From positions 2,480,001 to 2,544,000 of the forward strand of contig CP097573.1 in the NCBI GenBank assembly GCA_000492175.2: 64,000 nucleotides of DNA, in the 5' to 3' direction. This DNA is from Firmicutes bacterium ASF500. GTDB lineage: Bacteria > Bacillota > Clostridia > Oscillospirales > Oscillospiraceae. Positions 46,003-54,028 of the stretch are shown here, piece by piece (position 1 is the first letter of the stretch; every line of letters begins with the position of its first letter). Under the pieces are notes generated by a model. The model was given only the letters and a program-made list of their open reading frames with translations, did no database searches and was not told where the DNA came from. The translations under genes were made by a program, and so were the position numbers.

Positions 46003-46182
46003 TTACTCCTCGTAATCGTCGTAGTCGTCGTACTCGTCGATGTGGGCGGAGCGCTGAATCTTTCCCTTCACAGAGCAGCACATCTCGGTGATGCCGTCCC
46101 AGTAGGCGATGACGGCGCACACCGCCGCCGCCGTAGCCAGCGACAGGGCCACGATTTTCAGCACAAAGCGGGCAACTTTCAT
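46003..46182 (-). CDS. 59-residue membrane protein with an acidic Asp/Tyr tail
   Basis: It starts MKVARFVLKIVALSLATA. One TM spans about residues 6-26, followed by MCCSVKGKIQ with a Cys pair and a C-terminal tail of alternating Asp and Tyr (DEYDDYDDYEE). GGGAGGTAATCAAT precedes the ATG, and promoter and terminator are both visible, so this is a real monocistronic gene although very short. The function is unknown. Confidence 0.75.
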   Translation of the reverse strand: MKVARFVLKIVALSLATAAAVCAVIAYWDGITEMCCSVKGKIQRSAHIDEYDDYDDYEE

Positions 46183-46215
46183 ATTGATTACCTCCCATGC
46201 AAAGCTGTTGCTATC

Positions 46216-46244
46216 AGTTTACACGATGGCGGGAGAAAATACAA
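46216..46244 (-). promoter_or_regulatory. Promoter of the small membrane protein gene
   Basis: TTGTAT (46239-46244), 17-nt spacer, TAAACT (46216-46221) on the minus strand. Confidence 0.5.
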
Positions 46245-46260
46245 TCGTTTTCGAAAATTT

Positions 46261-46989
46261 TTATTGATTTTCCCCAGGTGGGCACCTCCGGTAACAGACG
46301 CCCGCCTCCGGGCGCACGCCCCGGGCCTCCATCAGCTGTTCTACGGTGACAAAGCAGAAGCCCTTGGCCTGCAAGGCGTCCACGATTTGAAGCGCGGCCT
46401 GGCTGGAGCTGGCGAACAGGTCGTGCATCAGGATGATGTCCCCATCGGACACATGCTCCACCACGGCGGATACGACCCGGTTCACATCGTCGTCCCTCCA
46501 GTCCTCCGGGTCCACCGACCAGAGGACAACGGGCCCGCCGCACCAGTCCTCCGCCGCCCGGTCGATCTGGCCGTAGGGCGGGCGGAGCCAGTAGCTCCCC
46601 TCGCCCAGCAGGCCGGAGATCAGGGCCCGGGTCTTGCCCACCTGGAGGTCGAAGTCCTTCCGGGATAGGCCCTGGAGGCTCACATGGTCATAGGTGTGGA
46701 CGCCGATCTGATGCCCCTCCGCCGCCATCCGCCGGACCAGGTCCTCGTTGCCTGGGATACGGCTGCCCACCAGGAAAAAGGTGGCCGGGGTCTCCCGCAG
46801 CTCCAGCCCGTCCAGCAGGGGGCCGGTGGTGGAGGACCGGGGGCCGTCGTCAAAGGTGAGGGCCACCAGGGGCGGGGAGTCCAGCTCCACCTCCAGGGGC
46901 GCGCCCGCCGTCCGGACCGGCTCCGGCGGGGGCAGAGCGCACACCAGCCCCAGAATACACAACAATGCCGCGAATTTTTTCCCCCGCAA
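46261..46989 (-). CDS. Polysaccharide deacetylase (NodB domain)
   Basis: A 242-residue exported or membrane-anchored carbohydrate esterase family 4 protein. An N-terminal hydrophobic segment (about 5-20) is followed by the NodB motifs TFDDGP (45-50), HTYDH (98-102) and RPPYG (136-140). It probably removes acetyl groups from peptidoglycan or another wall glycan. The start is TTG, supported by AAGGAGG 8 nt upstream; no ATG is nearby. Confidence 0.9.
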   Translation of the reverse strand: MRGKKFAALLCILGLVCALPPPEPVRTAGAPLEVELDSPPLVALTFDDGPRSSTTGPLLDGLELRETPATFFLVGSRIPGNEDLVRRMAAEGHQIGVHTYDHVSLQGLSRKDFDLQVGKTRALISGLLGEGSYWLRPPYGQIDRAAEDWCGGPVVLWSVDPEDWRDDDVNRVVSAVVEHVSDGDIILMHDLFASSSQAALQIVDALQAKGFCFVTVEQLMEARGVRPEAGVCYRRCPPGENQ

Positions 46990-47127
46990 GCCCGCCGCCT
47001 CCTTGACGCTTTTGCTGTCAGTATGCGCCGGAGGGCGGAAATGTTGCCTTGAAAATTTCTCTATTTTCGGTAAGGAAATGTATTTGCTCTCGTTTAAAGT
47101 GAACGAGGAGGGCAGTTGCTCAGCAAA

Positions 47128-47151
47128 GGGCCGGGGAAAATTCCCCGGCCC
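47128..47151 (-). terminator. Hairpin after the toxin-antitoxin pair
   Basis: GGGCCGGGGAA and its complement, directly after the toxin stop. The T-tract is only three bases. Confidence 0.5.
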
Positions 47152-47157
47152 CTGTAA

Positions 47158-47430
47158 TTATTTTCCGAACAGATCAGAATGCGTCCCTGTGCGGTAGAGC
47201 AGAAGCTCATCGCTGGTCTGCCTGTAAATCAACAGCCAGTCAGGGGCCACATGGCATTCCCGATACCCGGAATAATTATTGGTCAACCGATGATCCACAT
47301 TTTGGGCTGGCAATGCCTCCGGAATTTTGAGGGTATCGATGATCCGCCCCAATGCGGGCATATGATACCCGCGCTTGACACAGGTCTTGAAGTCCTTCTT
47401 AAACCGGGTGGAGTATCTTACGTCCAGCAC
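47158..47430 (-). CDS. YafQ/RelE-family mRNA interferase toxin
   Basis: A 90-residue toxin. STRFKKDFKTCVKRGYHM and HRLTNNYSGYRECHVAPDW are YafQ-type motifs, and the C-terminal THSDLFGK holds the catalytic His expected for ribosome-dependent mRNA cleavage. I chose GTG 47430 because GGAGG is then 7 nt away; a TTG at 47436 overlaps the antitoxin stop but would be only 1 nt from that site. It follows the antitoxin gene directly. Confidence 0.88.
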   Translation of the reverse strand: MLDVRYSTRFKKDFKTCVKRGYHMPALGRIIDTLKIPEALPAQNVDHRLTNNYSGYRECHVAPDWLLIYRQTSDELLLYRTGTHSDLFGK

Positions 47431-47432
47431 AG

Positions 47433-47642
47433 TCAATCCTCCAGCAACGCCTCGAAGAGCTGTTCGGTGGAGCCGGAAAACCGGTGTCCCCCGCCGCTGT
47501 CCAGCTCCGCGAAGGCTTCCAGAGTCTCCGCGTTTGGGGTCTCGTCGGGGACCAGCGCCCCCTGTAAGAAGGAAACGATATAAAACATTTTCCCTTCGGG
47601 AATCTGATCGATCAAAGTTTTTGCGTATTCTCGGTCGCTCAT
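47433..47642 (-). CDS. Antitoxin partner of the YafQ-type toxin
   Basis: A 69-residue acidic protein located directly before the toxin gene, the normal antitoxin-first order. The N-terminal region (REYAKTLIDQIPEGKMFYIV) is helical. The acidic tail (GSTEQLFEALLED) probably wraps the toxin. It is not a clear RelB/DinJ ribbon-helix-helix, so the assignment rests on position and size. GGAGG is 9 nt before the ATG. Confidence 0.75.
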   Translation of the reverse strand: MSDREYAKTLIDQIPEGKMFYIVSFLQGALVPDETPNAETLEAFAELDSGGGHRFSGSTEQLFEALLED

Positions 47643-47668
47643 GGCGGGTTACCTCCTCGCGGGGTATT

Positions 47669-48652
47669 TTACGGTTTTGGCGGCGTCTTAGCGGGGATGG
47701 CCTTGGGGTCCTCGGTGTCGAAGACGGTCTTGGCGGCGGCGGCCAGACCGGCGATGCTCTGGAGCTCGCTGGGGATGATGATCTTGGTGGCCTTGCCGTT
47801 GGCGGCGGCGGTGAAGGCCTCCAGAGCCTTGATGGTCAGCACACCCTGGCCGGGAGCGGCCTGGTTGATGAGGCGGATGGCGTCGGCGGTGGCCTGCTGG
47901 ACCTTCAAAATGGCCTGGGCCTCAGCCTCGGCCTCCAGGATCTTGGCCTGCTTGGCGCCCTCGGCCTGGAGGATGGCCGCCTGCTTGGCGGCGTCGGCCC
48001 GGAGGATGGCGGACTGCTTCTCGCCCTCAGCCACCAGGATCTGGGCCTGCTTCTGGCCCTCGGCCTGGAGGATGGCCTCACGGCGCTCGCGCTCGGCCCG
48101 CATCTGCTTCTCCATAGAGTCCTGAATGTCACGGGGAGGCATAATGTTTTTCAGCTCTACCCGGTTGACCTTGATGCCCCAGGGATCGGTGGCCTCGTCC
48201 AGGAGGGCCCGCATCTTGGTGTTGATGTGATCCCGGCTGGTGAGGGTCTGGTCCAGCTCCAGGTCGCCGATGATGTTCCGCAGGGTGGTGGCGGTGAGAT
48301 TCTCAATGGCGGACATGGGGTTCTCAATGCCATAGGTATAGAGCTTGGGGTCGGTGATCTGGAAATAGACCACCGAGTCAATCTGCATGGTCACGTTGTC
48401 CTTGGTGATGACGGGCTGAGGGGCGAAGTCCACCACCTGCTCCTTCAGGGACACGTTTTTTACCACCCGGTCAACGAAGGGCAGTTTAAACTTCAAGCCC
48501 TCGTTCCAGACGGTGTAGAATACGCCCAGGCGGGTAATGACATAGGCCCGGGACTGGGGGACGATCTTGACGCAGGAGCCGAAGATAATCAGCAGGACGA
48601 TAATCAGACCCACAACGGGGAATACGACCTTTAAAATTTCCATAGGACCCAT
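47669..48652 (-). CDS. SPFH/stomatin-like (QmcA/YbbK-type) membrane protein
   Basis: A 327-residue slipin-type protein. One N-terminal TM (about 5-25) precedes an SPFH domain (VPQSRAYVITRLGVF..., ITPLRNIIGDLELDQ-like region), an Ala/Glu/Lys coiled coil with repeated AEGAKQA and AEGQKQA units, and a Pro-rich end. It organises membrane microdomains and protease or lipid quality control. AAGGAG is 8 nt from the ATG. It lies 32 nt after the NfeD gene, the usual partner. Confidence 0.93.
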   Translation of the reverse strand: MGPMEILKVVFPVVGLIIVLLIIFGSCVKIVPQSRAYVITRLGVFYTVWNEGLKFKLPFVDRVVKNVSLKEQVVDFAPQPVITKDNVTMQIDSVVYFQITDPKLYTYGIENPMSAIENLTATTLRNIIGDLELDQTLTSRDHINTKMRALLDEATDPWGIKVNRVELKNIMPPRDIQDSMEKQMRAERERREAILQAEGQKQAQILVAEGEKQSAILRADAAKQAAILQAEGAKQAKILEAEAEAQAILKVQQATADAIRLINQAAPGQGVLTIKALEAFTAAANGKATKIIIPSELQSIAGLAAAAKTVFDTEDPKAIPAKTPPKP

Positions 48653-48684
48653 AATAATCTCTCCTTTTTATACAATATGTAGCA

Positions 48685-49113
48685 CTATACCGCTTCCACA
48701 AACACCTTGACGCCCTCAATGCGCCGGACCTTCACCTGGGTCCCGGCGGGGATGACCACGCCCAGCTCGCTGCGGGCGGTCCAGGTCTGTCCCAGGACGC
48801 TGACCTGGCCGGTGCCGGAGCCGTTGTCCACTGTCTCAGTGACCAGGGCGGTCTGGTCCACTACCCGGTCGGCGTTGGTAGGGGAGCGCCGGATCTTGAT
48901 CCTCCTCGACGCGGCCGGGCGGAGCAGTGCCAGCGCCAGGGCGGATACCGCCGCGAATACGATGAGCTGGAGCCAGAACGGCCCGCCCAGCATGGCCGTC
49001 AGAAAAGCGCCCAGGGCCCCTATGGCAAACCAGATGCACACCAGGCCCACCGTGGCCGCCTCCCCCGCGCACAGGGCGATAAACGCGGCCAGCCAAAAAA
49101 CCTTGAATCCCAC
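48685..49113 (-). CDS. NfeD-family membrane protein
   Basis: A 142-residue protein with three TMs (to about 70) and a C-terminal OB-fold (TALVTETVDNGSGTGQVSVL...), the short NfeD form lacking the protease domain. NfeD works with SPFH proteins, here encoded next. GTG 49113 has AAAGGAGG 7 nt upstream; TTG 49116 is possible but only 4 nt away. Confidence 0.9.
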   Translation of the reverse strand: MGFKVFWLAAFIALCAGEAATVGLVCIWFAIGALGAFLTAMLGGPFWLQLIVFAAVSALALALLRPAASRRIKIRRSPTNADRVVDQTALVTETVDNGSGTGQVSVLGQTWTARSELGVVIPAGTQVKVRRIEGVKVFVEAV

Positions 49114-49157
49114 CAAAACTCCTCCTTTCAGGGCGATGGTTCCATTGGGTCTTCTCT

Positions 49158-49186
49158 ATCATATCACATCCCAAAAGAAAATACCA
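49158..49186 (-). promoter_or_regulatory. Possible promoter for nfeD-SPFH
   Basis: -10 TATGAT (49158-49163) and a poor -35 TGGTAT (49181-49186), 17-nt spacer. Confidence 0.4.
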
Positions 49187-49227
49187 CTGTGTCGAAGAGA
49201 TTTTTAGTGAATTTTAATAAAGGAAGT

Positions 49228-50214
49228 TTAAGGAAGCTCCTCCAGGGCGGCGGACAGGCGGCGGCGGTAGGCGGCTACCGCGTCCTTGGGGCCGGCCAGG
49301 GTGACGCTGCCGTTCAGCCCCAACAGCCAGCCGAAGAACTGAGGGCTGATGACGACGGGCAGGGTGACGGTAAAGTGATCCTCCCCGTCGGGGACCATGA
49401 TGATGTCCTGACCGAAGCGGTCCCAGACCAGATGGGCCTTGTCCCGCCGGCCCCGGAGGGTGACCCTCATCTCCTGGCCGCTGTACATGCCAAAGTGCTT
49501 CTGACCGTACTGTGCCAGCTGAAAGTCGGGGTACTGGTCCTTCCCCTCCCGGTCCAGGCTGGTGACCACGAGCTCGGCCATCTTGTCCACCCGGTAGTGG
49601 CGCAGCTCCCGGTGGCCGTGGTCAAAGGCCACCAGGTAGTAGTTCTCGCTGTTCCAGATCAGGCCGTAGGGGGAGACCACATACCGCTTCCCCTCCTGAC
49701 GAAAGACCTTCTGCCGGGCGATGTCGTAGTCGAAATATTTGAAGGTGATGGCCCGCTGTCCGGCGATGGCGGTGTGGAGCTTGTCCACGTTGTAGTAGAT
49801 GCTCTCGTTCATCACCTTGATGCGGCCCGAGACGTAGACCTGCCGCTGGAGCTGGCCCGCCTCGTGGACGCTGGCCAGCCCCTCCAGCTTGCGGATGAGG
49901 GCGTCGCTTTTCTTCTGGGTGATGAACCGGGAGGACTGCACCGCGTCCATGAGCAGCTTCACCTCGGGCAGCTCAAACTCCCGGGACCCGATGAACCAGC
50001 CGGGGGATTTGCCCTTCCGGCACTGGACATCCAGTCCGAACAGGCGCAGGGCCTCCATGTCGTCATAGATGCTTTTCCGCTCGGCCCGGATGTCATACCG
50101 GGCCAGCCCCTCGATGATCTGCGTCACCGAGAGGGGGTGCTCCTCGTCGCTCTGCCGCAGCAGCATCCGGGACAGATGGAGCAGCTTCGTCTTTTGATTG
50201 GAGCTTTTTGCCAT
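49228..50214 (-). CDS. WYL-domain transcriptional regulator
   Basis: A 328-residue regulator. The N-terminal winged helix (TQIIEGLARYDIRAERKSIY) is followed by a WYL domain whose signature appears as SPYGLIWNSENYYLVAFD, and a C-terminal WCX-like region. WYL proteins sense nucleic acid or nucleotide ligands and often control phage defence or DNA-damage genes. No defence gene is adjacent here. ATG 50214 is chosen over an in-frame start nine codons earlier because AAGGAGG is 8 nt before it. Confidence 0.88.
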   Translation of the reverse strand: MAKSSNQKTKLLHLSRMLLRQSDEEHPLSVTQIIEGLARYDIRAERKSIYDDMEALRLFGLDVQCRKGKSPGWFIGSREFELPEVKLLMDAVQSSRFITQKKSDALIRKLEGLASVHEAGQLQRQVYVSGRIKVMNESIYYNVDKLHTAIAGQRAITFKYFDYDIARQKVFRQEGKRYVVSPYGLIWNSENYYLVAFDHGHRELRHYRVDKMAELVVTSLDREGKDQYPDFQLAQYGQKHFGMYSGQEMRVTLRGRRDKAHLVWDRFGQDIIMVPDGEDHFTVTLPVVISPQFFGWLLGLNGSVTLAGPKDAVAAYRRRLSAALEELP

Positions 50215-50296
50215 CGCGTGTTCCTCCTTTCCAGATCTCACGCCCCAGTGTAGCGGAGAGGGTGTCCGTTAAAACGGACTTTTCGGGGATGTTGGG

Positions 50297-50727
50297 TGTA
50301 GGGCGCGACGACCCCGGCGCGCCGTCTCCCGAGGGCGGTGTAGGGGCGGATATTATCCGCCCGTCAGGTCTAGGCGATGTCCGGCGGGCGGATGATATCC
50401 GCCCCTACATGAGGCCCTAACCCCCCCGAGGGTACCCAGCTCTCCGTGGACGGCGGGCCGAGTCGTCCCGCCCTACAGAGCCTGCGGGGGGCATTGGGTG
50501 TAGGGCGCGACGACCTCGGCGCGCCGTTCTCCAGGGGTGCGTTGTAGGGGCGGATATTATCCGCCCGTTGGGCCCTGGCGATGTCCGGCGGGCGGATGAT
50601 ATCCGCCCCTACATGAGGCCCTACCCCCCGAGGGTACCCGCTCTCCGTGGACGGCGGGCCGAGTCGTCCCGCCCTACAGAGCCTGCGGGGGACGCCGGGT
50701 GTAGGGCGCGACGACCCGGCGCGCCGT
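50297..50727. repeat. Tandem array of class B elements nested in class A elements
   Basis: Two direct units of about 201-202 bp (50297-50498 and 50499-50699), each a class A palindrome interrupted by a complete class B palindrome, and a third class A left half (50700-50727). In unit 1 the A sequence around the B insert shows CCCGAGGG on both sides. The array fills nearly all of the 536-nt gap between the WYL and ArsC-like genes. I see no gene in it. Confidence 0.85.
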
Positions 50728-50750
50728 CCCCTGCGGGGCCGGGATGCGCG

Positions 50751-51083
50751 TCATTCCCACCGCTCCCACACCTCCGGGCAATAGCCCACCGTGGCCTGTC
50801 TTCCGTTGCGGACGATGGGGGTGCGGAGGAGGGAGGGGGCGTCGAAGAGCTTTTCCAGCTTGGCCTGATCGCTGGCCAGGTAGGAGACCAGCACCGCGTC
50901 AGGGTGCTTGGGGTCCACCATGGCCTCCAGGCCTACGGCGTTTTTCACGCTGATCAGCTCGCCCAGGCTCATGCCCTGCTTTTTCAGGTCCACCGCCTGG
51001 AATTTCACCCGACGCTCCTTGAACCACCGCTCCGCCTTTTTGGTGTCGAAGCACTTGCTCTTTCCAAAAATCTGAATATTCAT
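50751..51083 (-). CDS. ArsC/Spx-family thioredoxin-fold protein
   Basis: A 110-residue protein. It starts MNIQIFGKSKCFDTKKAERW with a single active-site Cys, followed by KNAVGLEAMVDPKHPDAVLV and LLRTPIVRNGRQATVGY, where Thr-Pro is the conserved cis-Pro site. It lacks the CxxC of classical Spx, so redox or reductase function is open. ATG 51083 has GGGAG 8 nt upstream. It stands alone behind its own promoter. Confidence 0.82.
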   Translation of the reverse strand: MNIQIFGKSKCFDTKKAERWFKERRVKFQAVDLKKQGMSLGELISVKNAVGLEAMVDPKHPDAVLVSYLASDQAKLEKLFDAPSLLRTPIVRNGRQATVGYCPEVWERWE

Positions 51084-51115
51084 CAAAATCGCTCCCGTTT
51101 GATCGAATTGTCCTG

Positions 51116-51144
51116 AGTATACCATATTTTGCTGGACTAAACAA
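51116..51144 (-). promoter_or_regulatory. Promoter of the ArsC-like gene
   Basis: TTGTTT (51139-51144), 17-nt spacer, TATACT (51116-51121), minus strand. Confidence 0.6.
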
Positions 51145-51195
51145 GGTTAAAGCCTCCCGGAACAGCCATACTAAGCCACACGAAACAACGGAAGG

Positions 51196-53565
51196 ATGGC
51201 GAAGCGTTTGAAGGCAGTTATTATGGCGGGGGGCGAGGGCACCCGGCTGAGGCCCCTGTCCCTGGGCAGTCCCAAGCCCATGACCCCCCTGCTGGGCCGG
51301 CCGGTGATGGAGCACATCATCAATCTGCTCCGGTCCCACGGAATTACCGACATCTGCGTGACTCTGTGCTACAAGCCCCAGGCGGTGATGGACTATTTCG
51401 GCGGCGGGGAGCGGCTGGGGGTGCGGCTGACCTGGTTCACAGAGGACGAGCCCTTGGGCACGGCGGGCAGCGTGAAGGGCTGTATGGACCACCTGGGGGA
51501 GGGGGACTTCCTGGTCATCAGCGGGGACTGCGTCTGCGACCTGGACCTGACCGCCCTGCTCCGCTTTCACCAGGAGCGGGGGGCCCAGGCCACCCTGGCC
51601 CTCTACCGCCATCCCAGCCCCCTGGAGTACGGCCTGGTCCTCACCGGGGAACAGGGCCGGGTGGAGCGGTTCGTGGAGAAGCCAGGGTGGGGGCAGGTGT
51701 TTACCGACCAGATCAACACCGGTATCTATATTTTGTCCCCCGAGGCGATGGCGCGGGTGCCCCAGGGGGAGGTCTTTGACTTCGGCAAGGACCTCTTCCC
51801 CGCCCTCCTCCGGGAGGGGGCCCCCCTCTACGGCCTGCCCCTGGAGGGCTACTGGCGGGATATGGGGGACTGCCGGGCCTATCTGGACTGCGCCTGCGAC
51901 GCCCTGTCGGGCAAGGTGAAGCTGGACATGGGCCTGCCCAGGCAGTCGGGGGGCGTCTGGTCCGCTCAGGCGCTGCCGCCGGGACTGAACTTGGTGCCCC
52001 CCTGCTGGATCGGCGAGGGCGTCACGCTGGGCCGGGGCTGTCTCATCGGCCCCCATACCGTCCTGGAGCGGGGGGCCCAGGTGGGGGAGCGGGCCATGGT
52101 CCAGCGGTCCATCCTCCTGGAAAACGCCTCGGCGGGGGACCGGACCACCCTGTACGGGGCCATTCTGTGCCGGGACGCCTCCGCCCGCCAGGGGGCGGTG
52201 CTCAACGAGGGGGCGGTGCTGGGGGAGAACGCCCTGGCGGAGGAGGGCAGTACCCTCCTGGAAAGGGTGCGCCTCTGGCCCGGCCAGACCGCCCCCGCCG
52301 GATGCCGTCTGGCCCGTTCAGTGACCAGCGGGAGCCAGAAGGGGGTGCTCCGCTTCGGGGACGGCGGGGTAATCCGGGGGGCGCTGGGGGAGGACTTAGG
52401 CCCCGAGGCCCTGCTCACCCTGGGCAGTATCCTGGGCGCGGAGGGCCAGGTGGGCCTGGGCTGCTCCCCCACCCCCGGGGCCGGGATGCTGGCCCGTGCG
52501 GCGGCGGCGGGCGCGGCGGCGGCGGGGAGCGAGGTCGTCACCCTGCCCCTCCACAGCCCCGTCCAGGGGGCAGGGGCCGCCGCCTCGCTCCAGCTGCCCG
52601 TCCTTCTCTTTGTGGAGGAGTGCGGCGGGGCGGTTTACCTCCACTTTTTTGACCGGCAGGGCCTGCCTCTGGAGCGGGCCCGGGAGCGGAAGCTGGAGCA
52701 CGCCCTGCTCCAGGGGGAGCTGCGCCGGGTCCGGGGAGGCCAGGTGGGCCGGATGCGTCAGTCCGACTTCACCCAGGAGCGCTGGGCCAGAGAGACGGCG
52801 GAGCTGGCAAAGCTTCACCGTCCCGCCCTGCGCCGGATTACCGCCGCCGTGGGGGAGGCCACCCCGGAGGACCGGGCGCTGGGGGCGGCGCTGTCCGCCC
52901 TGGGCTGTAAGCTGGAGCGGGAGTGGCGTCCCGGCATCCCGGCCTTCCGGGCGGGGCGGGGGGGCTTCTCCCTCACCGCCCAGGACGAGCGGGGGGCGGT
53001 GATTGACTCCGGCCAGCTGCTCACCCTGGCCGCCCTCATTGAGATGGAGAACGGTGCGGGGAAGGTGGCCGTCCCGCCGGGGGCCAGCGCGGCGGTGGAG
53101 CTGGTGGCGGCGGGCTACGGCGGCTCCGTCCTGCGGCTGGACCGGGACGGGGAACAGGCCCGGGCGCTCTACGCCGCCCAGCCCTGGCTCCGGCAGGCCC
53201 CCGCCGCCGCCGTCCGGCTCTGCTCCCGGATGGCCATCTCCGGCCAGAAGCTGGAGACGCTCATCGGGAAGACCCCCCGGTTCTCCTCCTGGCGGCGGGA
53301 GGTGCCCCTCACCTCCGACCGGGGCCAGGTGATGCAGGCCCTGGCCCGGGAGAGCGCCCGCCAGCCCGCCGGGGAGGGCCTGCGCCTGCGCACCGGAAGC
53401 GGCTGGGTCTACCTCACCCCCCTGGCCCGGCGGTCCGCCCTGCGGGTCATCGCCGAGGGCCCCGACCTGGAGCTGGCCTCCGAGCTGTGCGACTTCTTCG
53501 CCAGCCGCGCCGCCCAGCTGGACCGGGCGATTTCTGAGCAATGTGCCCAAGAAGAGGACAAATAG
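51196..53565 (+). CDS. Sugar-1-phosphate nucleotidyltransferase with a degenerate phosphomannomutase domain
   Basis: A 789-residue protein. Residues 1-235 form a mannose-1-phosphate guanylyltransferase-like domain (MAGGEGTRLRPL, DFLVISGDCVCDLD, VERFVEKPG). A left-handed beta-helix region (about 265-375) follows. From about 385 the sequence follows a phosphomannomutase fold, but the family's Ser-His-Asn-Pro phosphoserine loop is absent where LFVEECGGAVYLHFFDRQ stands. The first domain probably makes an NDP-sugar for wall or capsule glycans; the second is probably structural or regulatory. The ribosome site (GGAAGG) abuts the ATG, which is unusually close. Confidence 0.88.
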   Translation: MAKRLKAVIMAGGEGTRLRPLSLGSPKPMTPLLGRPVMEHIINLLRSHGITDICVTLCYKPQAVMDYFGGGERLGVRLTWFTEDEPLGTAGSVKGCMDHLGEGDFLVISGDCVCDLDLTALLRFHQERGAQATLALYRHPSPLEYGLVLTGEQGRVERFVEKPGWGQVFTDQINTGIYILSPEAMARVPQGEVFDFGKDLFPALLREGAPLYGLPLEGYWRDMGDCRAYLDCACDALSGKVKLDMGLPRQSGGVWSAQALPPGLNLVPPCWIGEGVTLGRGCLIGPHTVLERGAQVGERAMVQRSILLENASAGDRTTLYGAILCRDASARQGAVLNEGAVLGENALAEEGSTLLERVRLWPGQTAPAGCRLARSVTSGSQKGVLRFGDGGVIRGALGEDLGPEALLTLGSILGAEGQVGLGCSPTPGAGMLARAAAAGAAAAGSEVVTLPLHSPVQGAGAAASLQLPVLLFVEECGGAVYLHFFDRQGLPLERARERKLEHALLQGELRRVRGGQVGRMRQSDFTQERWARETAELAKLHRPALRRITAAVGEATPEDRALGAALSALGCKLEREWRPGIPAFRAGRGGFSLTAQDERGAVIDSGQLLTLAALIEMENGAGKVAVPPGASAAVELVAAGYGGSVLRLDRDGEQARALYAAQPWLRQAPAAAVRLCSRMAISGQKLETLIGKTPRFSSWRREVPLTSDRGQVMQALARESARQPAGEGLRLRTGSGWVYLTPLARRSALRVIAEGPDLELASELCDFFASRAAQLDRAISEQCAQEEDK

Positions 53566-53662
53566 CGGTCTGTTTGTTCTTCCGAAACGCATAGTATACT
53601 TTCCGGGAAAAGTGTGGTAAACTAGAGATGTCTATTTTGTCCCGCAAACGCTCTGCGGTGCC

Positions 53663-53725
53663 TGTAGGGACGCTTCACGAAGCGTCCGGGCATGCGGGAC
53701 GGACGCTTCGTGAAGCGTCCCTACA
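53663..53725. repeat. GTAGGG-ended palindrome, class C copy 2
   Basis: TGTAGGGACGCTTCACGAAG and its inverted partner CTTCGTGAAGCGTCCCTACA. It lies in the 463-nt gap before RNase J. Confidence 0.85.
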
Positions 53726-53734
53726 CGTGATTTA

Positions 53735-53776
53735 AACGCCAAAGGGGCAGGGAGAACCCCTCCCGCCCCCGGCGTC
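53735..53776 (+). other. Structured hairpin in the RNase J upstream region
   Basis: AACGCC pairs with GGCGTC, with inner GGGGCAGGGAG against CTCCCGCCCC, followed by TAAATATATT. It could be a terminator-like or mRNA 5' element about 250 nt before the rnj start. No gene is seen in the rest of the gap. Confidence 0.45.
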
Positions 53777-54028
53777 TAAATATATTCCGCGCTCCCCAAC
53801 CGCAGGACAGGCGGGGACGGGCCGCGGGAACAGAGACAGAGAGCTGTGGAAGACGAAGAGACCGCACACCCCAACCGGCGAGGCAGGGCCGGGACCGGGG
53901 CGGCTTTTCGTCTGGTCGGCGTGAATATGACCGATTTTTCAGAGGCTCTCCGCAATCTACATCAGACCCAAATTACAGCTCCGGCCCCTCGGGACGGGAG
54001 CGGGAAAACAAGTATTAAAGGAGTTATC

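Noticed and set aside
50297-50727. Possible CRISPR array
   Set aside because: Only two units of about 201 bp, each internally palindromic, with no short constant repeats or varying spacers and no cas genes.
52396-53592. A 398-codon minus-strand frame antisense to the nucleotidyltransferase gene
   Set aside because: No ribosome site or domain; it is a GC-driven shadow of the plus-strand gene.
53846-54028. An N-terminal extension of 61 residues for RNase J
   Set aside because: The only strong ribosome site (AAAGGAG) is in front of ATG 54029, where family similarity begins. Upstream translation is compositionally unlike the protein.
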